Source: Thermodesulfobacterium sp. TA1
GTDB taxonomy: Bacteria; Desulfobacterota; Thermodesulfobacteria; Thermodesulfobacteriales; Thermodesulfobacteriaceae
Assembly (NCBI RefSeq): GCF_008630935.1
Contig: NZ_CP043908.1
Coordinates: forward strand, 620,001 to 684,000
Length of the DNA stretch: 64,000 bases
Direction of reading: 5' to 3'
Shown: in pieces, positions 34,462 to 41,794 of the stretch
Position numbering within the stretch: the first letter of the stretch is position 1
Layout: each line of letters opens with the position of its first letter
The notes under the pieces: generated by a model
Told to the model about the DNA's origin: nothing
The model's input: only the letters and a program-made list of their open reading frames with translations
Database searches by the model: none
Position numbers and translations under genes: made by a program

Positions 34462-35757
34462 TTATTTAGATTCGGATATTGGGGTAGCAAAACTCTGTAT
34501 CCTATATTTTAACTGGTCGTTTTGGTACATAAGGGCTTCTATCTTGCTAAAGGTTAATCTTAGCCTGTTTTCTTCTTTTGCGATACTCTCTTGTAAAGAG
34601 GAAATTTTTTTATCTATAAGTTCTATTTGAAGGTTTTGTCTACTTTGGTAGGCGTTAAAAGTAGAGTTGAGATTGGTTAAAGTCTTTGAGAAGTTGTTTT
34701 TAAATTCGTAAATTGCTTGTTTTACTTGGTCAGGGTTGCTTGATAGCAAGCTGTTTAAGGTAGAAGTGTTTAACGAGAAGGTTCCGTCATCTGCTGCGTT
34801 GATTATTCCTAATTTGATAAGTGGTTGTAGGTTGCTTAAAAATTGAGTTTTAACTTGGGTAAACATTACATTGCCTTGAAATAGTTGATTTTTATCGGTG
34901 TTAGACTTTATTAAATTAATCACAGAATTAAGGTTTTCTAAAACTTTTGACAAATTGGAAGAAACTGCTGAATAATCATCTTTTATGTTTATCGAAGTAC
35001 TACCTGTTTTTTTTATGTTTAAAGTTAACCCAGGGAGGAGGTTAGTTAAAGTGTTGTCAGGGCTTTCTATCGTGTTTGTTCCTAATTGAATTTTGGTATT
35101 TTTGGCTTCTTGCATCGTAACAAGATCTCCTAAAGTAGAAGGAAGGTTTTCAATTTGTATAACCGCATCCGTATCTTGAGTTTCTTTGGTTGAAGAATTT
35201 GCGTTTTTTTCAGCGAGCATAAGTTTATAAGAAGTTCCATCGAAAAAAATAGAGGCTGTAACCTTATCTTGAGCTTGGTTTATAGCATCAACTAAGTTTT
35301 GAAGGTTGCCTCCGCTAAAGTTGATGTTAAAAGAGAGATAATCGGTATTAGAAGTGTAATATTTTAAGGTAAAGTTGGTGGCCTCTATAGAGCTTGACAA
35401 GCTGTTTACCCCTTGGGTAGATACTCTGGTTTCTGTCTGGGCAAGCTGAGATACGGTTATGTTTAGCGAAACATTAGGGGTTTCTTTGGTAGCCGAAGCA
35501 GAAAGGATTGAACTATCTCCTACCGTAGCAGTTTTACCTTTAAAAAGGTCCTCAACATTTAAACTGTCTATCGATGCTTGAGCGCTTTTTATAGCTCCAA
35601 GTAGGTTTTCTATAGCCGTGTTTTTAAGTTGAAGAGAGGCTTTGTCTTGTTGTAGTTTTGCAAATTTTTTTAACTTGGGTTGCAAGATACCCTGAACCAT
35701 AGAATCTATATCAAGCATTCCGGTTACATTGTTTAAATATAAAGGTGTTTCAGCCAT
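34462..35757 (-). CDS. fliD: flagellar filament cap protein FliD
   Basis: 431 residues. The N-terminal FliD-N part (about 1-110) includes YLNNVTGMLDIDSMVQGILQ and helical heptads; NLNITVSQLAQTETRVSTQG, written here in part as VSQLAQTETRVSTQG, is conserved. The middle D2-D3 region is Ser/Thr/Asn-rich, and the C-terminal part (from about 270) returns to helices with SNLSKVLENLNSVINLI and QSRQNLQIELIDKKISSLQESI. It caps the growing filament and inserts flagellin. It lies 3 bases after flaG. Confidence 0.92.
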   Translation of the reverse strand: MAETPLYLNNVTGMLDIDSMVQGILQPKLKKFAKLQQDKASLQLKNTAIENLLGAIKSAQASIDSLNVEDLFKGKTATVGDSSILSASATKETPNVSLNITVSQLAQTETRVSTQGVNSLSSSIEATNFTLKYYTSNTDYLSFNINFSGGNLQNLVDAINQAQDKVTASIFFDGTSYKLMLAEKNANSSTKETQDTDAVIQIENLPSTLGDLVTMQEAKNTKIQLGTNTIESPDNTLTNLLPGLTLNIKKTGSTSINIKDDYSAVSSNLSKVLENLNSVINLIKSNTDKNQLFQGNVMFTQVKTQFLSNLQPLIKLGIINAADDGTFSLNTSTLNSLLSSNPDQVKQAIYEFKNNFSKTLTNLNSTFNAYQSRQNLQIELIDKKISSLQESIAKEENRLRLTFSKIEALMYQNDQLKYRIQSFATPISESK

Positions 35758-35760
35758 AGT

Positions 35761-36198
35761 TTATACCTCTTTTTGGAGTAACAACCCTTTTAACTTTTCT
35801 AAATTTATATTATCAGAAAAATTCATTTCTCGGAAGTACTTTAAAAGCTTTAAACTTTCTTCCCAAGGTATTTGACGTAAAACCTCTTTAGTTTCTTTGT
35901 CTAATATTTTAAAGATAGGAATATTTAAGTCTTGGTCTATTTCTATTTTAAGTTCTTTATTAAGTGGGTCTAAACGTTTGTTTAGGAGATCAACCAATTT
36001 ATTAAAATTTTTTAAGGTCTCTTTTAGTTCCTTAGGGTCTATGGTTGAGGGTTCTTGAAAAAGATCTTCCTTAGATAAGGAAAAGGTTTTATCAGAAGCT
36101 CTATTTAATGAAGACGTTTGATCCCTAGGTTTTATACTAACTTCTTGTCCAGATAAGAAAAGGTCAAAGGACTGGCTATCTATTTTTTTTATGTTCAT
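35761..36198 (-). CDS. flaG: FlaG-family flagellar protein
   Basis: 145 residues. The C-terminal half has LNKELKIEIDQDLNIPIFKILDKETKEVLRQIPWEESL, represented by the motif IFKILDKETKEVLRQIP, which marks the FlaG family. The N-terminal half is unstructured and Ser/Lys-rich. FlaG affects filament length and is usually next to fliD, as here. It is the first gene of the operon, behind a sigma-28 promoter. Confidence 0.87.
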   Translation of the reverse strand: MNIKKIDSQSFDLFLSGQEVSIKPRDQTSSLNRASDKTFSLSKEDLFQEPSTIDPKELKETLKNFNKLVDLLNKRLDPLNKELKIEIDQDLNIPIFKILDKETKEVLRQIPWEESLKLLKYFREMNFSDNINLEKLKGLLLQKEV

Positions 36199-36389
36199 AG
36201 GTACACCCCTTTATTTTCTCAAATAATATTATCGGATAAATTAAAAAAAACTTAAGGCCTAATTTTAAAAATTTTTTCAAAAATTTTTAGGTCCTAAAAA
36301 ATTAATATAGCCTTAGAAATTTTAGAGGTTGTATCTTGAAAAAATCTGTTTAGAGGCTATTATATTTAAAAATCTAGTTTAATTTTTTT
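36199..36389. other. intergenic gap, flaG to tRNA-Arg
   Basis: AT-rich. It holds the sigma-28 promoter at 36229-36255. The remainder is A/T runs (such as AAAAATTTTTTCAAAAATTTTTAGG from 36270) with no reading frame of note; the tRNA's own promoter is likely in the last 60 bases, where I see no clear hexamers. Confidence 0.5.
36229..36255 (-). promoter_or_regulatory. sigma-28 (FliA) promoter of flaG-fliD-fliS
   Basis: On the minus strand TTAAGTTT (36255-36248), an 11-base spacer, then TCCGATAA (36236-36229). The consensus is TAAAGTTT-N11-GCCGATAA, so 14 of 16 positions match with exact spacing. The flaG start codon lies about 31 bases downstream of the -10. This is what late flagellar genes need. 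Confidence 0.82.
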
Positions 36390-36463
36390 GCCCCCGTAGC
36401 TCAGGAGGATAGAGCACGAGATTCCTAATCTCGGTGTCGCAGGTTCGAATCCTGCCGGGGGCG
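36390..36463 (+). tRNA. tRNA-Arg, anticodon CCU
   Basis: 74 bases folding as a standard cloverleaf. Acceptor arms GCCCCCG (36390-36396) and CGGGGGC (36456-36462) pair fully; the T arm is GCAGG-TTCGAAT-CCTGC (36439-36455); the anticodon arm is CGAGA-TTCCTAA-TCTCG with anticodon CCT reading AGG. The discriminator is G and CCA is not encoded, so the CCA-adding enzyme is needed. No integrase-type duplication of its 3' end was noticed. Confidence 0.97.
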
Positions 36464-36752
36464 TGTTTATCAAAAAAATTATTATTTAAAAACAAGTTAG
36501 AATCTATTTGGTTGTCTTTCTTTTCGATTCGAATCGTTAAGGTATTATGTGATCGGCTACTTTTATTTCAGCTAACTTGAACCTTTAATAACTTGATTTG
36601 ATGTGAAATTTTATTTCTGTTAAGCTTTACAAATTAATAAGGTTTTTAAACCACTTTCATTTTTTAAGTTTGACAAAAAACAAGTTGAGATTAAAATAAA
36701 ACCCCAAGATAAATATATTTTTTATAAATTTTTACAAAAAAGGAGGATTTTT
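36464..36752. other. intergenic gap, tRNA-Arg to mrp
   Basis: It contains a perfect 12-base palindrome CGATTCGAATCG at 36525-36536 and, further on, the sigma-70 promoter listed separately. No open frame worth calling. The palindrome could be an operator but there is nothing to name its protein. Confidence 0.45.
36670..36697 (+). promoter_or_regulatory. sigma-70 promoter of mrp
   Basis: TTGACA (36670-36675), 16-base spacer, TAAAAT (36692-36697). The -35 is perfect and the -10 has one mismatch. The start codon at 36753 is 55 bases downstream behind AAAGGAGGA. Confidence 0.6.
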
Positions 36753-37925
36753 ATGGTTGGTAAGGAAAAAGGCTTTTTGATGGACCAGCAAGATAAAAAG
36801 GTAAGAGAACAACTTAACAAGATAAAACATAAAATCATGGTAATGTCTGGTAAGGGTGGGGTAGGTAAAAGTACGGTATCTGTTAACCTGGCTGTAGGTT
36901 TATCTTTGCAAGATTTTATGGTAGGTCTTTTAGACGTAGACCTTCATGGACCAAGTATTCCTAAGATGTTAGGAGCAAGAGACCTTAGGATTTCTCGTAA
37001 ACCAGACGGAAGGATGGGAGCCATAAAATATTCCCCCAACTTAAACTTTCTTTCTATAGAACCACTTTTACCTTCTGAAGATACAGCCATCATTTGGAGA
37101 GGGCCTATAAAGCATTCTGCCATTAAACAGTTTATAGGAGATATAGACTGGGGAGAGCTTGATTATTTAATAATAGACGCCCCTCCTGGTACAGGAGACG
37201 AGCCTTTAACCGTAGCTAAAACTATACCTGATGCTTACGCTTTAATCGTTACCACCCCTCAAGAAGTTTCTTTGATAGACGTAAAAAAGTCTATTAGGTT
37301 TTGTCAAAAGATAAAGATGAGGATTTTAGGAATTGTAGAAAACATGAGTGGTTTTATCTGCCCTCATTGCGGCAAACCGATAGACCTTTTTAAAAGAGGA
37401 GGAGGACAAAAATTAGCTGACGAGTTTGGGTTAAGGTTCTTAGGAAGGATTCCTGTTGACCCAAGGGTAGTTGATACAGGGGATACTGGAAGGCCGGTGA
37501 TTGCTGCTTATCCAGAAAGTATTACAGCTAAAGCCTTCGAAGAATTGGTTAGAAATATTGTTGCTGCTACCGAAGAGATGAAGGCAGATGTTTTGGAAGA
37601 AAGGTTTATGAGGGTCGCGGTACCGGTTACTACTCCTCCTAACAAGATAGAGCCATCTTTAGAGAATTTTGACATGTTTTTGGTGTATGACATAGAAAAT
37701 AACAAAATTTTGGTAAAAGATTTGATAAAAAAACCTCAAAATCAAGACCTTTTTTCTTTCTTGGCAGAACAGGTAGCTACCCATATTTTACTTTATAACC
37801 CTCCTAAAGAGCTTGCTGATAGTTTAGTCCAACAAAGAATAAAGGTTTTGGTGGCTGAAACACCAGAAGAGAATCCTGATAATTTGATAGAAGAATATCT
37901 TGCCCAAAAAGCTTTAAACTATTAA
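36753..37925 (+). CDS. mrp: Mrp/NBP35-family Fe-S carrier ATPase with NifX-like C-terminal domain
   Basis: 390 residues. The deviant Walker A VMSGKGGVGKSTVSVNLA at about residues 31-48 and the CxxC FICPHCGKP near 210 are those of Mrp/ApbC, a homodimeric scaffold that passes [4Fe-4S] clusters to target enzymes. From about 285 the chain changes to RVAVPVTTPPNKIEPSLENFD, then VYDIENNKI, the pattern of NifX/NafY dinitrogenase-cofactor-binding domains. Such Mrp-NifX fusions are known in sulfate reducers and other anaerobes. It opens a run towards the flavodoxin-like and sigma-54 activator genes. Confidence 0.88.
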   Translation: MVGKEKGFLMDQQDKKVREQLNKIKHKIMVMSGKGGVGKSTVSVNLAVGLSLQDFMVGLLDVDLHGPSIPKMLGARDLRISRKPDGRMGAIKYSPNLNFLSIEPLLPSEDTAIIWRGPIKHSAIKQFIGDIDWGELDYLIIDAPPGTGDEPLTVAKTIPDAYALIVTTPQEVSLIDVKKSIRFCQKIKMRILGIVENMSGFICPHCGKPIDLFKRGGGQKLADEFGLRFLGRIPVDPRVVDTGDTGRPVIAAYPESITAKAFEELVRNIVAATEEMKADVLEERFMRVAVPVTTPPNKIEPSLENFDMFLVYDIENNKILVKDLIKKPQNQDLFSFLAEQVATHILLYNPPKELADSLVQQRIKVLVAETPEENPDNLIEEYLAQKALNY

Positions 37926-37932
37926 ACTAAAG

Positions 37933-38373
37933 GTGGAAGTTTTTTATTTTACCTATACAGGGTTTTCTAAGGTTGTGGCTGAAGAGATAGCTTTCTCCTT
38001 AGGAATAAAACCTAAGGAGATAAGAACCTATAGGTTTCCTTATTTTTTATGGCTTTTTCTCTCTTTTATACCTAATTTGGCTGTTAAAAGTTGGTTTGAT
38101 CCACCCCAAGGTAAAAGGTTGATCGTTTGTTTTCCTAAATGGACTTTTAATTGTCCCCCTATAACCTATTTTTTAAAAAAAATAAGATGTAAACACCTAA
38201 TCTTGGTGATCTCTTATAAAGGATGGGGGAAAGAACACTACGAAAAGATATATAAGTCTTTAGGCTTAAAAAGATCTGAGCAAGTAGACCTGTTTTTTAT
38301 CAAAAAAAAGACCTGGCAAAAGAATTTATCAGAAATCATAGAGGTTTTAAGGAGAAAGTTGGATGCCTCATAA
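37933..38373 (+). CDS. flavodoxin-like protein
   Basis: 146 residues. The N-terminus VFYFTYTGFSKVVAEEIAFSLG has the flavodoxin phosphate-binding pattern TxTGxS. The rest is a mixed alpha/beta fold with an unusual aromatic stretch (RFPYFLWLFLSFIP) near residues 38-52 that could touch a membrane or partner. FMN binding is likely but not shown. The start is a GTG 7 bases after the mrp stop behind AAAGGTGG. It overlaps the next gene by 11 bases. Confidence 0.6.
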   Translation: MEVFYFTYTGFSKVVAEEIAFSLGIKPKEIRTYRFPYFLWLFLSFIPNLAVKSWFDPPQGKRLIVCFPKWTFNCPPITYFLKKIRCKHLILVISYKGWGKEHYEKIYKSLGLKRSEQVDLFFIKKKTWQKNLSEIIEVLRRKLDAS

Positions 38374-39904
38374 AGAGGTTGTAGAACAGCTTGAAAGAAA
38401 AAATAAAGAACTTTTAGCCTTGCTTGAGATTAGTAAAATATTAAGTTCCTCTTTTAACTTGCAACACAATCTTTACCAAAGTCTTAAAGTTTTATCAGAT
38501 ATTTTAGACATGAAAAGAGCAACTATTACCCTTTATGACAGCGAAACCAATACTTTACATATTTCCGTAGCTTATGGACTTACACCAGAACAGATAAAAA
38601 GGGGTATTTATAAAAAAGGAGAGGGTATAGTAGGTAAGGTTTTTGATACCGGAGAACCTATAGTAGTACCTAATATCGGGAAAGAACCGATGTTTTTAAA
38701 CAAAACCGGAGCAAGATTGACTAAAGAAAACATTTCTTTTTTATGTTTACCTCTTAAGATAGAAGGAGAGGTTTTAGGAGTTCTATCAGTAGATAGGATA
38801 TTTAGTGAGGATATAGACCTTAAGGAAGATATAAGATTTTTAAACATCGTATCTACTCTTTTTTCCCAGTACTTAAAGCTTTATCAGATGTTTAAAAAAG
38901 AAAAGGAAGAAAAAGAAAGTTTATCTTTAGAACTTAAGGGAAAATATCAGTTTAGAAATCTTATAGGTGTCTCTGATAAGATGCAGCAGGTGTTTAAGCT
39001 TGCACTCAAAGCAGCTAAGTGTAAAGCTAACATTTTGATTATAGGAGAAAGTGGGACAGGAAAAGAACTTATAGCTAAGGCCATTCATTTTGAAAGCGAT
39101 CGGGCTAATGGACCTTTTGTAGCTATTAACTGTGCTGCCATTCCTGAAACCCTTCTTGAGGCAGAACTTTTTGGCTATAAAAAAGGGGCTTTTACCGGGG
39201 CGCTTATTTCAAAGCCAGGTAAATTTGAATTGGCCAATGGAGGAACCATATTTTTAGACGAGATAGGAGATTTGCCTTTGTCTTTACAGGCTAAACTTCT
39301 AAGGGTTATTCAAGAAAAAACTTTTGAAAGGATAGGAGATACTAAGCCGATAAAGGTAGAAGTAAGGATTATAGCTGCAACCAACAGAGATTTAGAAGCT
39401 ATGATAAGAGAAGGTACCTTTAGAGATGACTTGTATTTCAGGTTAAACGTTATACCTATTTATATACCCCCGCTAAGAGAAAGAAAAGAAGATATTCCTC
39501 TTTTAGTAGAGCATTTTCTAAAAAAATTTAATCAAGAATATAACAAAAATGTACAGGTTTCTGCTGAAGTAATGGAAAAGTTGGTAGCTTATCATTGGCC
39601 TGGGAACGTAAGAGAACTTGAGAACACCTTAGAGAGGTTAGTAGTATTGGCGGAAAAGGAGTTTATTTCCTTAGAGGATCTTCCTTTTTATATAAGACAA
39701 GCTTCTTTAGAATTTAAGATTAAAAGAGAAAAAGATTTTCAAGAAAAACTTTTGCCCAATCAGATAGAACTCATAGAGAAAAAGGCTATAGAAGAGGCAC
39801 TCAAAGCTTGTAAATATAATCAAACTAAAGCAGCTAAACTTCTTGGACTTACCAAAAGACAGATAAGCTATCGTATCAAAAAATATGGCATACTCACAGA
39901 ATAA
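38363..39904 (+). CDS. sigma-54-dependent transcriptional activator, GAF-AAA+-Fis (NifA-like)
   Basis: 513 residues. A GAF domain (about 20-180) is followed by the AAA+ domain: Walker A GESGTGKELIAKAIH, the sigma-54-contacting GAFTGA loop, Walker B GGTIFLDEIGDLP, and the ATNRDLEAMI and FRDDLYFRLNVIPI blocks. The C-terminal Fis-type helix-turn-helix is KYNQTKAAKLLGLTKRQISYRIKKY. There is no receiver domain, so it senses a ligand or partner through GAF as NifA does. A GG-N10-GC promoter lies 100 bases downstream, before the glutamate-synthase-like gene, which is the most likely target. Confidence 0.93.
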   Translation: MPHKEVVEQLERKNKELLALLEISKILSSSFNLQHNLYQSLKVLSDILDMKRATITLYDSETNTLHISVAYGLTPEQIKRGIYKKGEGIVGKVFDTGEPIVVPNIGKEPMFLNKTGARLTKENISFLCLPLKIEGEVLGVLSVDRIFSEDIDLKEDIRFLNIVSTLFSQYLKLYQMFKKEKEEKESLSLELKGKYQFRNLIGVSDKMQQVFKLALKAAKCKANILIIGESGTGKELIAKAIHFESDRANGPFVAINCAAIPETLLEAELFGYKKGAFTGALISKPGKFELANGGTIFLDEIGDLPLSLQAKLLRVIQEKTFERIGDTKPIKVEVRIIAATNRDLEAMIREGTFRDDLYFRLNVIPIYIPPLRERKEDIPLLVEHFLKKFNQEYNKNVQVSAEVMEKLVAYHWPGNVRELENTLERLVVLAEKEFISLEDLPFYIRQASLEFKIKREKDFQEKLLPNQIELIEKKAIEEALKACKYNQTKAAKLLGLTKRQISYRIKKYGILTE

Positions 39905-39935
39905 AAATTTCTTTTTTGAGCTAAAACAACATTTT

Positions 39936-39950
39936 TGTACTTTTGTTACA
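39936..39950 (+). promoter_or_regulatory. possible activator-binding site upstream of the sigma-54 promoter
   Basis: TGTAC-TTTTG-TTACA is an imperfect inverted repeat (one mismatch), reminiscent of the TGT-N10-ACA NifA site but with N9. Its centre lies about 60 bases upstream of the -24 element, in the range for enhancer sites. It is weak on its own. Confidence 0.3.
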
Positions 39951-40003
39951 TTATTGTTAGTTTTATACCAGCTTTATTTTATGTTTTTTGGTAAATTTAT
40001 TTA

Positions 40004-40018
40004 GGCATGAATTTTGCA
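40004..40018 (+). promoter_or_regulatory. sigma-54 (-24/-12) promoter
   Basis: GGCATG-AATT-TTGCA matches TGGCACG-N4-TTGCW, with GG (40004-40005) and GC (40016-40017) separated by exactly 10 bases. The start codon of the glutamate-synthase-like gene is about 41 bases downstream behind AGGAGGGG. The matching activator is encoded immediately upstream. Confidence 0.8.
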
Positions 40019-40058
40019 TAAAACATGCACAAAAATTAAAATATAAGGAGGGGTAATT

Positions 40059-41639
40059 ATGAGCGTTTATCCAGGTCAACCCAACGCTAGTTCAGCAACA
40101 GGTACCCGTAACAGGGTTTCTGACCCAGCACCTTATTCTGGTATTTGTTCTGTCTGTTTAGACGGATGCCCAGGTTTTTGTGAGGTTGGTAAATCCTCTT
40201 TTAGAGGAAGAGAAATTCTTTATCCTCAACCTTTTGGAAAGGTCACTGCTGGTGCTACCAAGAAATATCCAGTAGATTACTCTCATCTTAACATTCAAGG
40301 AACCTGTGTAGGAGCAGTAGGTGTTGAACCAGACCCAGACAAGGCTACTTTTCCTGCGGTTAACACCGAAAGAGAAATAGGAAGGAATTACAAAATTAAG
40401 CTTAGAATTCCTATTTTTACCGGTGCGTTAGGTTCTACCGATGTTGCCAAAAACAATTGGGATGAGTTAGCCATTGGCGCTGCTATCTCTGGTATAATGG
40501 TAGTTATTGGAGAAAATGTAGTAGGTATGGACCCTGACGCCAAGTTTAAAAATGGGAAAGTAACCAAATCTCCAGAGCTTGAAAGAAGGGTTAAAGCCTT
40601 TAAAAACTGGTATGAAGGTTATGGAGAGGTTATTTTACAACAAAACGTAGAGGACTCAAGGCTTGCCTCTGCCGAATATGCAATAGAAAAATTAGGGGTT
40701 AATTGCATCGAACTTAAGTGGGGGCAGGGAGCTAAAGACATCGGAGGAGAGGTTAAGTTAAGAACTTTAGAAAGGGCTTTAGAGCTTAAAAAGAGAGGTT
40801 ATATCGTTGTACCTGACCCAGAAAATCCTGTTATTCAGGAAGCCTTTAAAAAAGGAGAAATTAAAGAATTTGAAAGGCATTCAAGGCTTGGAATGGTAGA
40901 TTATGATGATTTTATGAAAACTGTAGAACATTATAGAAAGGTTGGTGCTAAGTTTGTTTCTTTAAAAACCGGTGCTTATAGGATTACTGACCTTGCTAGG
41001 GCTTTAAGGTTTGCCTCTGATGCTGGTATTGACCTTGTTACTATAGACGGAGCTGGTGGTGGAACTGGTATGAGCCCTTGGAGAATGATGAACGAATGGG
41101 GTATTCCTACCATCTACTTACAGTCTATAGCCTATAATTTTGCTAAGGAACTTGCTGCCAGAGGAAAATACGTGCCTGATTTAGCTATAGCAGGTGGGTT
41201 TTCTCTTGAAGACCACATCTTTAAAGCTTTAGCCCTCGGTGCTCCTTTCTTTAAAGCAGTTTGTATGGGAAGGGCTTTGATGATACCTGCTTTTGTAGGT
41301 AAAAACATAGCTAACTGGTATAAAGAAGGGAAACTTCCTCCTGAAATCAAAAAATATGGCGACTCTCTCGAACAGATTTTTATCAACACAGAAATACTTA
41401 AAAAGAAATATGGAAAAGATTTTGAAAGGATACCTTGGGGTGCTGTAGCTATGTATACTTTTGTGGAAAGGCTTACCATCGGTTTAAAACAACTTATGGC
41501 CGGAGCCAGAAAGTTCTCTATTGAATATCTTGACAGAAACGACTTAGTAGCCCTTACTAAAGAAGCTGCTGAGGTTACAGGTATTCCTTATGTGATGGAA
41601 GCTGATATGGAAAAGGCTTATGAGATTTTGTTAGGATAG
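40059..41639 (+). CDS. FMN-binding glutamate synthase-family protein (stand-alone GltB synthase domain)
   Basis: 526 residues. The N-terminus has a cysteine cluster CSVCLDGCPGFC. The main part is the GltS/Glu_synthase barrel: RIPIFTGALGSTDVAKNNW, IELKWGQGAKDIGGEV, FVSLKTGAYRITDLARAL, and the FMN-binding region VTIDGAGGGTGMSPWRM with AIAGGFSLEDHIFKALALGA. There is no glutaminase domain and no GltD-like small subunit nearby. It may be an archaeal-type GOGAT core using ammonia or a separate amidotransferase. A sigma-54 promoter precedes it and glnA follows, with a strong terminator between, so control is shared in theme but not in transcript. Confidence 0.85.
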   Translation: MSVYPGQPNASSATGTRNRVSDPAPYSGICSVCLDGCPGFCEVGKSSFRGREILYPQPFGKVTAGATKKYPVDYSHLNIQGTCVGAVGVEPDPDKATFPAVNTEREIGRNYKIKLRIPIFTGALGSTDVAKNNWDELAIGAAISGIMVVIGENVVGMDPDAKFKNGKVTKSPELERRVKAFKNWYEGYGEVILQQNVEDSRLASAEYAIEKLGVNCIELKWGQGAKDIGGEVKLRTLERALELKKRGYIVVPDPENPVIQEAFKKGEIKEFERHSRLGMVDYDDFMKTVEHYRKVGAKFVSLKTGAYRITDLARALRFASDAGIDLVTIDGAGGGTGMSPWRMMNEWGIPTIYLQSIAYNFAKELAARGKYVPDLAIAGGFSLEDHIFKALALGAPFFKAVCMGRALMIPAFVGKNIANWYKEGKLPPEIKKYGDSLEQIFINTEILKKKYGKDFERIPWGAVAMYTFVERLTIGLKQLMAGARKFSIEYLDRNDLVALTKEAAEVTGIPYVMEADMEKAYEILLG

Positions 41640-41683
41640 TTTGAAACTCATTAAACATTAAGGGAGTTTAGATCTTAAGTATG

Positions 41684-41719
41684 GGGGTTAGACGGTCAAT
41701 TTCGTCTAACCCCTTTTTT
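41684..41719 (+). terminator. intrinsic terminator after the glutamate-synthase-like gene
   Basis: An 11-base perfect stem, GGGGTTAGACG (41684-41694) with CGTCTAACCCC (41703-41713), an 8-base loop and TTTTTT (41714-41719). It ends the upstream transcript before glnA, so glnA needs its own promoter in 41720-41780; I see no sigma-54 element there. Confidence 0.93.
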
Positions 41720-41794
41720 AATTGGAAGGTTTACTTTTTTTTATTTTGAGTTTTAATAAAACATAAAGAACGGACAATTAGGAGGCATTAAGAG

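Noticed and set aside
36525-36536. Palindrome CGATTCGAATCG as a named operator
   Set aside because: Perfect but short and single; no regulator or second copy supports it, so it is only mentioned in the gap entry.
41132-41479. 115-residue minus-strand frame inside the glutamate-synthase-like gene
   Set aside because: Antisense shadow of conserved barrel codons.
41720-41794. sigma-54 promoter before glnA
   Set aside because: No GG-N10-GC pair in the gap; only A/T runs.
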